This document shows, piece after piece, positions 1 through 6,011 of a stretch of 46,853 bases of DNA. The translations under genes and the position numbers were made by a program. The DNA lies in the IMG/VR virus record IMGVR_UViG_3300032006_000015, positions 1 through 46,853 of that record; one strand, 5' to 3'. This DNA comes from a virus. Positions within the stretch are counted from its first letter, which is position 1. Every line of letters begins with the position of its first letter. The notes beneath the pieces are model-generated. The model worked only from the letters and a program-made list of their open reading frames with translations, was not told the origin of the DNA and did not search any database.

Positions 1-127
1 ATTGCGCTACTAAGTATAAAGATTACAGAGTGTTAAGAGTTTGGCTGAATGTATCACGGTGAACATCATTTGTTTTCAAAATCGTTTATATTAATAATAT
101 GAAAGGAACACGAGTACAACCGTACTA
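1..127. repeat. Left copy of exact 127-bp terminal repeat
   Basis: These bases are identical to 46727-46853. The repeat is exactly 127 bp, a common largest k-mer size in short-read assemblers, so it is probably the overlap of a closed assembly graph. The biological direct terminal repeat of a T7-like phage could be longer and cannot be placed from this window. The copy contains no convincing gene. Confidence 0.95.
23..37. repeat. 15-bp direct repeat, copy 1
   Basis: TTACAGAGTGTTAAG is repeated exactly at 131-145, 108 bp downstream. Both copies are followed by similar GTTTTGGC/GTTTTGCC-like bases and lie upstream of the first gene. They may be protein-binding sites in the leader; no function is known. 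Confidence 0.7.
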
Positions 128-130
128 TTG

Positions 131-145
131 TTACAGAGTGTTAAG
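131..145. repeat. 15-bp direct repeat, copy 2
   Basis: Exact second copy of the element at 23-37. It sits 15 bp upstream of the -35 box of the candidate early promoter, a plausible position for a regulator site. Confidence 0.7.
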
Positions 146-160
146 GTTTTGCCAAAACAC

Positions 161-189
161 TTGCCTTTTACCTCAATCCTTGCTATATT
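161..189 (+). promoter_or_regulatory. Sigma-70-type early promoter with extended -10
   Basis: TTGCCT (161-166), a 17-bp spacer and TATATT (184-189), with TGC directly upstream of the -10 box forming an extended -10 element. Transcription would start near 196, ahead of the first gene at 255. T7-like phages use host RNA polymerase for early genes, so a host-type promoter is expected here. A weaker candidate, TTGTTT (70-75) with AATAAT (93-98), lies upstream. The rest of 128-254 shows nothing else. Confidence 0.6.
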
Positions 190-254
190 GATAGTGTGGG
201 AGGAAAAAGTAAACTTTTGTTACTTTCACATCATTTCTTTATTCAAACTGATTT

Positions 255-482
255 ATGCAAACAGTATTAATTCACATGAAAAAATCAGCTCTTGCTGATA
301 TTCAATCAAAAGGATTTGATTACATTCTAAATGATAATGAATTAGATGTATTTGTTCCTGATGTTGAATACAAAAACGGTAATCATCCCGATCAAAATGG
401 TATTTGGGAAGATCCAGATGTTCAACTATGTTGGCATTATGACATTGATTACGATCAAGTTAATTGCATTGAATTAGCTTAA
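255..482 (+). CDS. Early protein of unknown function, 75 aa
   Basis: I do not recognise this protein. It is small, acidic and soluble-looking (many Asp/Asn), with no signal peptide or membrane segment. Its C-terminus, CIELA, resembles the YTELA end of the KTSC gene at 829. It is the first complete gene behind the 161-189 promoter, the position where T7-like phages keep host-takeover genes. The ATG at 255 is the only good start, with a weak ribosome site. A tRNA-like fold begins 2 bases after its stop codon. Confidence 0.7.
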   Translation: MQTVLIHMKKSALADIQSKGFDYILNDNELDVFVPDVEYKNGNHPDQNGIWEDPDVQLCWHYDIDYDQVNCIELA

Positions 483-483
483 T

Positions 484-530
484 AGTTATTAAGTAAGGCT
501 TACAATCTGGTTCAAGTCCAGATATAACTC
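484..530 (+). ncRNA. Compact tRNA-like element (acceptor stem plus T arm)
   Basis: AGTTAT (484-489) pairs with ATAACT (524-529). ATCTGG (505-510) pairs with CCAGAT (518-523) around TTCAAGT, a perfect match to the T-loop consensus TTCRANY. The two stems abut, as acceptor and T stems do in tRNA. The D and anticodon arms are replaced by a hairpin, GTAA/TTAC around GGC (493-503). No full-length tRNA folds here. It may be a tRNA relic, a tRNA mimic, or the tRNA-derived core of an old attachment site. The fold is read from the sequence; the function is unknown. Confidence 0.5.
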
Positions 531-531
531 T

Positions 532-552
532 AGCCCTAAATCATGGGCTTTC
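532..552 (+). terminator. Hairpin after the tRNA-like element, weak terminator
   Basis: AGCCC (532-536) pairs with GGGCT (545-549) around an 8-base loop, followed by a very short T run. The position, just after the tRNA-like fold and before the next gene, fits a weak terminator or an RNA processing site. Confidence 0.35.
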
Positions 553-573
553 ACTTACATAAAGGTTACAAAC

Positions 574-732
574 ATGTGGCATTTAGTTCAACAATCACCA
601 GGCGAAACTGTCGAGCTTGGTACATATCGGGACTATGATCGTGCTAAGTTTGTATTAATGAACAAACAAAGATTTAACGGTCATTGTTTCTACGAGATCT
701 TATCTTCTGAAGAATTAAAAGATTTCGTTTAA
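574..732 (+). CDS. Early protein of unknown function, 52 aa
   Basis: This short ORF starts MWHLVQQSPGE and ends SSEELKDFV. It has charged and aromatic residues but no membrane segment. AAAGG lies 12 bases before the ATG, a weak ribosome site. It lies between the tRNA-like element and a long hairpin (742-781), in the run of small early genes. No family was recognised. Coding potential is supported by the clean frame and spacing only. Confidence 0.55.
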   Translation: MWHLVQQSPGETVELGTYRDYDRAKFVLMNKQRFNGHCFYEILSSEELKDFV

Positions 733-741
733 CTCTTTCCT

Positions 742-801
742 TTATACTTTCCACCATCATATCCTGGGGGTGGTAGTATAAATGAAGGACTTAAATCCTT
801 C
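742..801 (+). terminator. Two consecutive intergenic hairpins
   Basis: First hairpin: TTATACT (742-748) pairs with AGTATAA (775-781) and CCACC (751-755) pairs with GGTGG (769-773), about 12 bp with a small bulge. Second: GAAGGA (784-789) pairs with TCCTTC (796-801) around a 6-base loop and is followed by CTTATT. Tandem hairpins between early genes recall the RNase III sites of T7 or weak terminators; the sequence alone cannot separate these roles. Confidence 0.5.
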
Positions 802-828
802 CTTATTGTACACTAACTAACTAACAAC

Positions 829-1056
829 ATGCAAGAGATCAAGAACATCGACTCCACAGCTATTAACAGCCTTAAAGTAGATCCAAGTGCTGGAACTGCA
901 GAGGTAGAATACAAAGAGGGTCGCAAGTATCTTTACTCTAATGTTAACGTTGATTCAATCTATGACCTATTAAAGAATGGGGCTGACTCATTCGGTCTAT
1001 GGGTTAATGTTAATTTAGCCGGTAAAAACGGTGTAAGCTACACTGAACTAGCTTAG
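829..1056 (+). CDS. KTSC-domain protein, 75 aa
   Basis: The core (about residues 14-65) fits the small KTSC domain: a Ser near the start of the strand region, VEYKEGRKYLYSNV, then a helix and the S-FG-W-N segment near 53-61. The domain is found alone in many phages and bacteria; its biochemical role is not established. The ATG at 829 lies 14 bp after ATTGTACACT, a 10-mer also found 13 bp before the next gene at 1157. It sits between strong hairpins in the early region. The domain call is moderately sure; the function is unknown. Confidence 0.65.
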   Translation: MQEIKNIDSTAINSLKVDPSAGTAEVEYKEGRKYLYSNVNVDSIYDLLKNGADSFGLWVNVNLAGKNGVSYTELA

Positions 1057-1078
1057 ATTACATCCCGTTGTTATTCTT

Positions 1079-1102
1079 TGGCCTCTGCAACTACAGGGGC
1101 CA
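1079..1102 (+). terminator. Stable intergenic hairpin
   Basis: TGGCCTCTG (1079-1087) pairs with CAGGGGCCA (1094-1102) around CAACTA, 9 bp with one G-T pair. There is no T run afterwards, so an RNA processing or stability element is as likely as a terminator. Confidence 0.5.
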
Positions 1103-1156
1103 GAGTTAACAGCCTGATGTATTCATTACATCCATTGTACACTTTGACTTTAAACT

Positions 1157-1516
1157 ATGTCATTCAATGATTATCTCCAAGAACGCTTTGAAGGTGTCGA
1201 AGGCACCGACGAGCTAAGGGACATTACAAGACACGGCTTAAGTGGTGGTGTTAGCGGCTTCATCTACTACAATGAGCTCAAGGAACTATTCATTGAACAT
1301 GAAGAGGAAATCCTTGACTATCTCATGGAAGATTGCGGCATGACTCTAAGTGATATAGCTATAGATGCTGCTTCACTTGGTCAACTTGCAACAAACGCAG
1401 TCTGGATGTATGTTGAAGGCTGGGCTTGTACTGAGTATGAGAACAGAATGACCACACTTGAGGAGTTAAATGATGACAACGTTGAACATTTAATGGAGTA
1501 TGCATATGCTAACTGA
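1157..1516 (+). CDS. Conserved-looking small phage protein, 119 aa
   Basis: This acidic, helical protein has the segment GLSGGVSGFIYYNELKELF near residues 28-46 and a second motif, NAVWMYVEGWACTEY, near 80-94. Phage proteins of this size and pattern are common in early regions, but none has a role I can name. There is no membrane segment or signal peptide. The stop codon is overlapped by a tiny membrane-peptide ORF beginning at 1506. The ATG is preceded by ATTGTACACT (1134-1143), shared with the KTSC gene. Confidence 0.7.
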   Translation: MSFNDYLQERFEGVEGTDELRDITRHGLSGGVSGFIYYNELKELFIEHEEEILDYLMEDCGMTLSDIAIDAASLGQLATNAVWMYVEGWACTEYENRMTTLEELNDDNVEHLMEYAYAN

Positions 1517-1586
1517 ATTAGTTGTTCTAATCTGCCTCATCATTCTCATTTACATCATTCTCAAAAACACTATTAACCATGCCTGA
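1506..1586 (+). CDS. Putative 26-aa membrane peptide
   Basis: The ATG lies inside the end of the preceding gene, in a different frame. The peptide is almost one transmembrane helix: after MLTEL come about 15 hydrophobic residues (VVLICLIILIYIIL), then a short polar tail. Such micro-proteins are frequent in phages, but the coding evidence is only its hydrophobic pattern and coupled start. Confidence 0.4.
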   Translation: MLTELVVLICLIILIYIILKNTINHA

Positions 1587-1599
1587 CTGATTCTCTCCT

Positions 1600-1622
1600 C
1601 CTGCCATCTAAATGTTGGCAGG
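1600..1622 (+). terminator. Intergenic hairpin
   Basis: CCTGCCA (1600-1606) pairs with TGGCAGG (1616-1622) around a 9-base loop. No T run follows. It lies in the gap between 1586 and 1663 and is similar in placement to the other early-region hairpins. Confidence 0.45.
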
Positions 1623-1662
1623 CTGAGGGATTCACATCTCTCCGTTGTTTCCTATTTATCTT

Positions 1663-1818
1663 ATGATAGATTACACCAAGCAAGCTGATGCTCTGTATCA
1701 AGAGATAAAGCGTCAAGAGCTTATGATTGAAGCTACAAGGCAAGCAGCCGAGAGGTTACTTGTTGCTACATCACACTACACTCCACGTAAACATCACAAC
1801 CTGGGGCTGTTTGGATGA
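1663..1818 (+). CDS. Small helical protein of unknown function, 51 aa
   Basis: It begins MIDYTKQADALYQEIKRQEL and is predicted by eye to be mostly one amphipathic helix with alternating Glu/Lys/Arg, followed by a basic His-rich tail (HYTPRKHHN). No family was recognised. It could be a small DNA- or protein-binding factor. A second ATG overlaps its stop (ATGA at 1815), but that downstream frame runs into the next gene and is not supported. Confidence 0.5.
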   Translation: MIDYTKQADALYQEIKRQELMIEATRQAAERLLVATSHYTPRKHHNLGLFG

Positions 1819-1890
1819 AGCATGCTATAACTTTTTTAGTTGTAGCAAACATAGCAATCGATCATTCATTTCTTAACCTACACTTTATCA

Positions 1891-2187
1891 ATGACCACAA
1901 CAGCATCACGACGCAAACGCAAACCAAAGGCCAAAGTGCCACCTGTTATTATGACTGTCGAAACAAATGCAAAAACATCACGACCTGATGCTGAACTTAT
2001 TCCTCTTTCTCGTTATAGAGAGGACTTTATTAACCGCATGGCTATCAACAACTATGAGGTTAAACAATTATATAAAGACTCTCAATGGCTAGAGGATAAG
2101 GTAAGGCCAAAGGTTGTTAGCTTTGTTGCTAACATTAAGCCTAACTTTAATAAGTTAGTCGATCAAGTTAAACAGGCAGCACCATAA
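1891..2187 (+). CDS. Basic early protein of unknown function, 98 aa
   Basis: The N-terminus is strongly basic (TASRRKRKPKAK near residues 4-15) and the C-terminal half is helical with several Lys residues. This suggests nucleic-acid contact, but there is no recognisable fold. It is followed directly by a rho-independent terminator (2190-2215), so it may close the first early transcription unit. There is no signal peptide or membrane segment. Confidence 0.6.
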   Translation: MTTTASRRKRKPKAKVPPVIMTVETNAKTSRPDAELIPLSRYREDFINRMAINNYEVKQLYKDSQWLEDKVRPKVVSFVANIKPNFNKLVDQVKQAAP

Positions 2188-2189
2188 AT

Positions 2190-2215
2190 AAGGGGATTAA
2201 TTCCCCTTCCTTTTT
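2190..2215 (+). terminator. Rho-independent terminator
   Basis: AAGGGGA (2190-2196) pairs with TCCCCTT (2202-2208) around TTAAT, followed by CC and five T residues. It is the best-formed terminator of the early region and lies 3 bases after a stop codon. Confidence 0.75.
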
Positions 2216-2238
2216 ATCAATGAATATCCACCATCATC

Positions 2239-2457
2239 ATGCACGTACGCCTATCTAAACCTATGACACAAATCCCATCATCAAGAGAGTGTGACATGCC
2301 AGTCCACCACTTGTCTTTAACTGTCCAAGCTGACACTATTGACTGGATTGTAGATCATATAAAGGATGCGTTAGAAGAGGATGAGTATGTAGTCCTCAAG
2401 GACTGCCATGAGATAGTACAACGTGACTGTAACGTGGAGCATCATGGAGGTATCTGA
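2239..2457 (+). CDS. Hypothetical early protein, 72 aa
   Basis: An acidic middle section (IKDALEEDEYVVLKD, near residues 41-55) follows a polar N-terminus. No known domain is visible. The ATG follows the repeated decamer CCACCATCAT (2228-2237) by one base, with no ribosome site. The 3' end overlaps the next gene. Length and frame support coding, but the start could be the internal ATG at 2296 (MPVHHLSL). Confidence 0.45.
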   Translation: MHVRLSKPMTQIPSSRECDMPVHHLSLTVQADTIDWIVDHIKDALEEDEYVVLKDCHEIVQRDCNVEHHGGI

Positions 2458-2617
2458 ACAAGAGCTTGAAATGATGTATTACCATCTAATGTCACAACGT
2501 GCACTAAGGAATAGCCCAACCACTGTGCCTATATGGGCTGAGTGGAAGCAAGTATTCTTAGATAAGGTAAACCATGAACGTTCCAAACTGGGTTCATCAT
2601 TCCAAGAAGAACCTTAA
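2444..2617 (+). CDS. Hypothetical early protein, 57 aa
   Basis: The frame is open from a GTG at 2423, but the ATG at 2444, preceded by GGAG (2436-2439), is the better start and gives MEVSEQELEMMYYHL. It overlaps the previous stop by 14 bases, consistent with coupled translation. It is soluble, helical and acidic at the N-terminus. No family was recognised. Confidence 0.5.
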   Translation: MEVSEQELEMMYYHLMSQRALRNSPTTVPIWAEWKQVFLDKVNHERSKLGSSFQEEP

Positions 2618-2723
2618 AAGAAAGTTAAGACCTAGAGCATTGGCGATGAGCCGTGCTAGGCTTAAAGCCCTGAAGCGAAAGCTCAAGGGCTCCAGGTCTA
2701 TTCGTTTAATGGTAGGACGCTAG
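2574..2723 (+). CDS. Possible 49-aa very basic protein running into tRNA-Asp
   Basis: From the ATG at 2574 (inside the previous gene) this frame stays open for 49 codons and ends within the tRNA-Asp gene. The product is extremely rich in Lys, Arg and Leu (for example NLKRKLRPRALAM and LKALKRKLKG), like a ribosomal or nucleic-acid-binding peptide. The same bases also form a long RNA stem (2628-2638 with 2689-2699), so the apparent coding signal may instead reflect a structured RNA. The evidence does not decide. Confidence 0.3.
   Translation: MNVPNWVHHSKKNLKRKLRPRALAMSRARLKALKRKLKGSRSIRLMVGR
2628..2699 (+). ncRNA. Structured RNA leader overlapping tRNA-Asp 5' strand
   Basis: AGACCTAGAGC (2628-2638) pairs with GCTCCAGGTCT (2689-2699) with one mismatch. 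Inside, GCCCT (2667-2671) pairs with AGGGC (2686-2690), capped by AGC-GAAA-GCT (2674-2683), a GNRA tetraloop. The closing stem uses bases 2695-2699, which also form the acceptor strand of tRNA-Asp, so the two folds are mutually exclusive. It could control tRNA processing. It is based on pairing only. Confidence 0.35.
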
Positions 2724-2765
2724 CTTGTCACGCTAGTAGTACGGGTTCAATTCCCGTATAGACCG
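2695..2765 (+). tRNA. tRNA-Asp (GTC)
   Basis: The acceptor stem GGTCTAT (2695-2701) pairs with ATAGACC (2758-2764), discriminator G at 2765. The anticodon stem is CTAGC/GCTAG (2720-2724, 2732-2736) with loop TTGTCAC and anticodon GTC at 2727-2729. The T arm contains GGGTTCAATTCCC. CCA is not encoded. It is complete, so a working tRNA is likely; it lies within the early gene run and overlaps a structured leader. Confidence 0.93.
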
Positions 2766-2797
2766 TGGGCTTCGGCCCTATTATCCACTTACTTACT

Positions 2798-2971
2798 ATG
2801 AAACGTAAGCAACTAAACCTGACAGAGCGTGAGTTACAAGTAGTAATTGACGCTATGAAAAACGACTGGTGGCATGATTATGACCCAGCCGTAGAAACTA
2901 CAGTGAGACCACAGTATGATCTTCTTAAACGTTTTGAAGATGCTTATTCAATCCTTTCTAAAGGAGAGTAA
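2798..2971 (+). CDS. Hypothetical early protein, 57 aa
   Basis: The frame is open from a GTG at 2765, the last base of tRNA-Asp, but the ATG at 2798 avoids the tRNA and is the sensible start (MKRKQLNLTERELQVVIDAM). The first half forms a helix; Trp-Trp-His and a second helix follow. No family was recognised. It ends 7 bases before a small membrane-peptide ORF, suggesting one transcription unit. Confidence 0.55.
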   Translation: MKRKQLNLTERELQVVIDAMKNDWWHDYDPAVETTVRPQYDLLKRFEDAYSILSKGE

Positions 2972-2978
2972 GTATATA

Positions 2979-3077
2979 ATGCTAGGTTTACTAGCTGTAA
3001 TTTTATTTCAAGGTACAATTTATGCTTTATGGAAGCATGAAGAGTACAACAAATACCAAGTTACTGAATTGATTTAA
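2979..3077 (+). CDS. Putative 32-aa single-span membrane peptide
   Basis: MLGLLAVILFQGTIYALW forms one short hydrophobic helix, followed by a charged tail (KHEEYNKYQ). AAAGGAG at 2960-2966 lies 12 bases upstream of the ATG, a plausible ribosome site. It ends 2 bases before the next gene. This is a typical early-phage micro-protein; the function is unknown. Confidence 0.5.
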   Translation: MLGLLAVILFQGTIYALWKHEEYNKYQVTELI

Positions 3078-3079
3078 CT

Positions 3080-3376
3080 ATGGCTAGAAGAGATTCCTTT
3101 GATAATCGCATCGACGAGGTATCAAGGTGGGCCGCTACTGATGAGATAACACCTTTCTCCATCGAAGATGGGCTCGGTGCTGCGATAAGTTGGGATCTAC
3201 CACCAGCCTACGCTTGTATCATCAGAAGCTCAGACCCAAAGACTGGTAAGGTCAACGAAAGATCTTATCGTAATGCCAAAGCTGCTAAGAAATACTTAGC
3301 TAAGCTATGGGTAGAAGACCACGAGGATGTAATTATCCTAACTGACCACGCTATTCATGCACCTGCTGACCTATGA
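3080..3376 (+). CDS. Hypothetical protein, 98 aa
   Basis: A soluble mixed alpha/beta-looking protein with Trp and Pro in the middle (ISWDLPPAYACIIRSSD, near residues 36-52) and a basic helix (RNAKAAKKYLAKLW, near 64-77). No family was recognised. It overlaps the next gene by ATGA, showing translational coupling into the gene that precedes RNA polymerase. Confidence 0.65.
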   Translation: MARRDSFDNRIDEVSRWAATDEITPFSIEDGLGAAISWDLPPAYACIIRSSDPKTGKVNERSYRNAKAAKKYLAKLWVEDHEDVIILTDHAIHAPADL

Positions 3377-3639
3377 GACCTATTAATGCTCCCGACCTTG
3401 AAGAGTTATTACAAAACGAGGGTTACGGGATAGATCAAGACACCGGTGAGGTGTACGATAATGGTGAGGTTAGCCAGAAGTTTCTTATAACTCTGGCTGC
3501 ATGTGGTACCTTGAACGTTAAACGTGATGGGTTCCATGAAGTTGGATTCTTCATACCTCACTATACTTGTTATAACTCTATGGATGATTACTGCCAAGAG
3601 TTCCCTAACGAGCAACAATGCAAATACTATGACGTATGA
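3373..3639 (+). CDS. Hypothetical protein, 88 aa
   Basis: It starts at the ATGA overlap with the previous gene and carries an acidic N-terminal half (LEELLQNEGYGIDQDTGEVYD) and several Cys and Tyr residues at the C-terminal end. No family was recognised. It lies directly before the RNA polymerase gene. The gap of 38 bases to the polymerase start holds no clear promoter or terminator. Confidence 0.6.
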   Translation: MRPINAPDLEELLQNEGYGIDQDTGEVYDNGEVSQKFLITLAACGTLNVKRDGFHEVGFFIPHYTCYNSMDDYCQEFPNEQQCKYYDV

Positions 3640-3677
3640 TCATCTAAATGCTGAAGAATACTCTATGTTTCTAGCTT

Positions 3678-6011
3678 ATGGCGACACCGAAACAGATCTC
3701 GAAACAATACTCGTTAGAGAAGGAAGCGATTTCTTGTGGCCGCCAACGTCTGATGGATTCCATTCAGAAGTTAGAGGAGAAGAGTTACGCTTCCGCGAGT
3801 GTATACGGAACGGCAAGTATCTCGGCTGCTCTTCCTTTGGTTATTAAAGAGATTGATTCATCAGTCTCTAAACTAAAGAAAGGTGCAGCCGGGCAGCATT
3901 ATCAACCTGTTGCTAAACATCTTAGCGAGTTAGAATCACTAGCTATCGCCACGATTGCATTGAAGGTTATCTTTGATAATGTGTTCAGTATGAAAAGAGA
4001 CGCTGACTTACTAGCTAATGTACTAGTATCAGTGGGCTCAGCCTTAGAATCTGAATGTAAGTTCAGATGGTATAGGGCTAACTATCCTGAACTCATGAAA
4101 TACATTGAAGATAAATACTTCCATGAATCATGTGGTACGCAACAGAAGGTTGCTATTGCTAGTGTAATCTTTGGCAGGAAGGATATTGTATGGCCGTCCT
4201 GGAACATTAAGACCCGTACTTCTTTAGGTGCGTGGTGTTTAAATTCCACCATCATCGCGACGGGGTGGTTTACTAAGGAGATAGACCAGAAAAGCAAGCG
4301 ACGTAAGGTTGCTAGAGTTGTGCCTACTCCTAAGTTCAATGAAGTAAGAGAACAGCTTATTAGATCTGCTGAGATGTTCAGTGGTATCCCTTGGCCTATG
4401 CTTATACGTCCTAACGATTGGACTAACGATAAGTGTGGTGGCTACATAACCAATGAGCTGATGAGAGGGCATGAACTTACACGTCGTGGTAATCCCTCAT
4501 TAAAACACGGGAACATTCCCCTAGCTTTTTTAAACAAGCTACAACAGGTTGAATACCGTGTAAATACTCATGTTCTTGATACTGCTAAGCACTTCAATGA
4601 ACGTGGTATTAGTATAGGTAAATTCATACCTATAACAGAAGCCTTTAAACCTCCTAAACCTCCAGATATAGAGTTTGATAAGGAGGCTAAGCAAGCTTGG
4701 AAACGAGCTACTGCTGAGGCTTACAACGCTGATCGTATTAACTTTAAGAGATCAGTAAGGACTAGAACACAGTTAGAGGCAGCCGAGAAGTTTAGAGATG
4801 ATGAGTTCTATTTATGTTGGTCTTTTGACTACCGTGGTAGAGCCTACCCTATCCCTGCATTCCTCACTCCTCAAGATACAGACTTCGGTAAAGCACTCAT
4901 AAGATTTTCTAATGAGTCACCTGTTACTGAGTCAGCTAATACATGGTTAGCCTTTCAAGTAGCTACAACCTTTGGGTTGGATAAAGCTACAATGATTGAA
5001 AGATTACAATGGGTTGATAGAAACAGGAGTCTAATTAGTAAAATAGCTACTGATCCTATTGGTAGTCTCCCTGAATGGGAGGGTGTTGACGAACCGTGGC
5101 AGTTCATGGCTGCATGTCATGAGTACCACCATTGCTGTATTGAATGTGATAAGCCAACCACAGGATTAATGGTTGCAGTAGACGCTACATGTAGTGGGCT
5201 CCAGATATTAGCTGGGCTCGCAAAGGATCGGTCAACAGCCGAGCTGGTAAATGTATGTCCTGGAAGCCAACCTAGTGATGCTTATAAAGCTGTAGCCGAG
5301 GAAGCTAAGAAGTATGTCCCTATGGAACTACATCACTGGCTCACTCGCAAGACCACAAAAAGGACAGTTATGACAATTCCTTACAATGCTACGAAGTCAT
5401 CCTCACGGGTGTACATCCGAGAAGCATTGAAAGAACAGGGATTTGAACCTACACCTGAGCAAGTCTCAATTGTAGTTGATGCTGTCTATAAAAGTATGGA
5501 TGCTATAGTACCTGGCCCAATGCAAGTTATGCGTTGGATCAAAACACACGTCGGTCAGTATATCCGTAATGGAGCAACTGAGGTTGAATGGACTACACCC
5601 TCTGGGTTTGTAGTTAATCAACAACGAAACAAGAGAGAAACTGAGAGATTAGATCTACAACTATTAGGTAGGACTCAAGTTAGTCTTACTGTAGGTAAAG
5701 GAGAGCCGTGTCCAACACGTCATAAGTCTAGTACTGCTCCTAATCTAATACACTCTTTGGATGCATCTATATTGCACTGTTCCTTTCAAGAGTTCAATGA
5801 ACCATTCACAGTCATCCATGATTCAATCCTTGCTAGAGCAGGAGACATGGGAACACTCAATAGACTTGTGCGAGAGACCTACCAACGAATCTTCACACAA
5901 GACTGCTGGCTTACACGATTTGGAGAAATTATCCAAGCAACCGAACCGCCGCCAATCGTCGGGACATTAGATCCTAAGATTGTCGCAGATTCCACTTACT
6001 TTTTCTGTTAA
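3678..6011 (+). CDS. T7-type DNA-dependent RNA polymerase, 777 aa
   Basis: A single-subunit phage RNA polymerase that transcribes middle and late genes. Visible motifs: SFDYRGRAYP (382-391), matching the conserved WRGR segment; VDATCSGLQ (501-509) with catalytic D502; KRTVMTIPYNA (561-571) with Lys561 and Tyr569, equal to T7 K631 and Y639; and IHDS (713-716) with catalytic D715. The C-terminus, DSTYFFC, parallels the T7 foot that ends FAFA. It is shorter than T7's 883 residues, mainly at the N-terminus; an in-frame stop at 3672 rules out a longer start. The stop overlaps the SSB start (TAATG). Family is certain; promoter specificity is unknown. Confidence 0.97.
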   Translation: MATPKQISKQYSLEKEAISCGRQRLMDSIQKLEEKSYASASVYGTASISAALPLVIKEIDSSVSKLKKGAAGQHYQPVAKHLSELESLAIATIALKVIFDNVFSMKRDADLLANVLVSVGSALESECKFRWYRANYPELMKYIEDKYFHESCGTQQKVAIASVIFGRKDIVWPSWNIKTRTSLGAWCLNSTIIATGWFTKEIDQKSKRRKVARVVPTPKFNEVREQLIRSAEMFSGIPWPMLIRPNDWTNDKCGGYITNELMRGHELTRRGNPSLKHGNIPLAFLNKLQQVEYRVNTHVLDTAKHFNERGISIGKFIPITEAFKPPKPPDIEFDKEAKQAWKRATAEAYNADRINFKRSVRTRTQLEAAEKFRDDEFYLCWSFDYRGRAYPIPAFLTPQDTDFGKALIRFSNESPVTESANTWLAFQVATTFGLDKATMIERLQWVDRNRSLISKIATDPIGSLPEWEGVDEPWQFMAACHEYHHCCIECDKPTTGLMVAVDATCSGLQILAGLAKDRSTAELVNVCPGSQPSDAYKAVAEEAKKYVPMELHHWLTRKTTKRTVMTIPYNATKSSSRVYIREALKEQGFEPTPEQVSIVVDAVYKSMDAIVPGPMQVMRWIKTHVGQYIRNGATEVEWTTPSGFVVNQQRNKRETERLDLQLLGRTQVSLTVGKGEPCPTRHKSSTAPNLIHSLDASILHCSFQEFNEPFTVIHDSILARAGDMGTLNRLVRETYQRIFTQDCWLTRFGEIIQATEPPPIVGTLDPKIVADSTYFFC

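Noticed and set aside
458-530. Full-length 73-base tRNA ending at the T arm
   Set aside because: The 5' acceptor strand would pair only partly, there is no proper D arm or anticodon stem, and it would overlap the first gene. The compact fold fits better.
484-530. Confirmed attachment site of a temperate phage
   Set aside because: There is no integrase, excisionase or repressor gene, so the tRNA-like piece alone cannot support lysogeny.
1815-1988. Frame starting at the ATGA overlap at 1815 and running into the 1891 gene
   Set aside because: After a short hydrophobic start it becomes low-complexity sequence that mirrors the basic gene in another frame.
2628-2699. Self-cleaving ribozyme (hammerhead or pistol) in the tRNA-Asp leader
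   Set aside because: GATGAG and CGAAA pieces are present, but the hammerhead CTGATGA core is wrong and the pistol pseudoknot order does not fit.
3629-3847. ATG-started frame overlapping the first 170 bases of RNA polymerase
   Set aside because: The polymerase N-terminus in the 3678 frame matches the T7 family better, and this frame has no family likeness or ribosome site.
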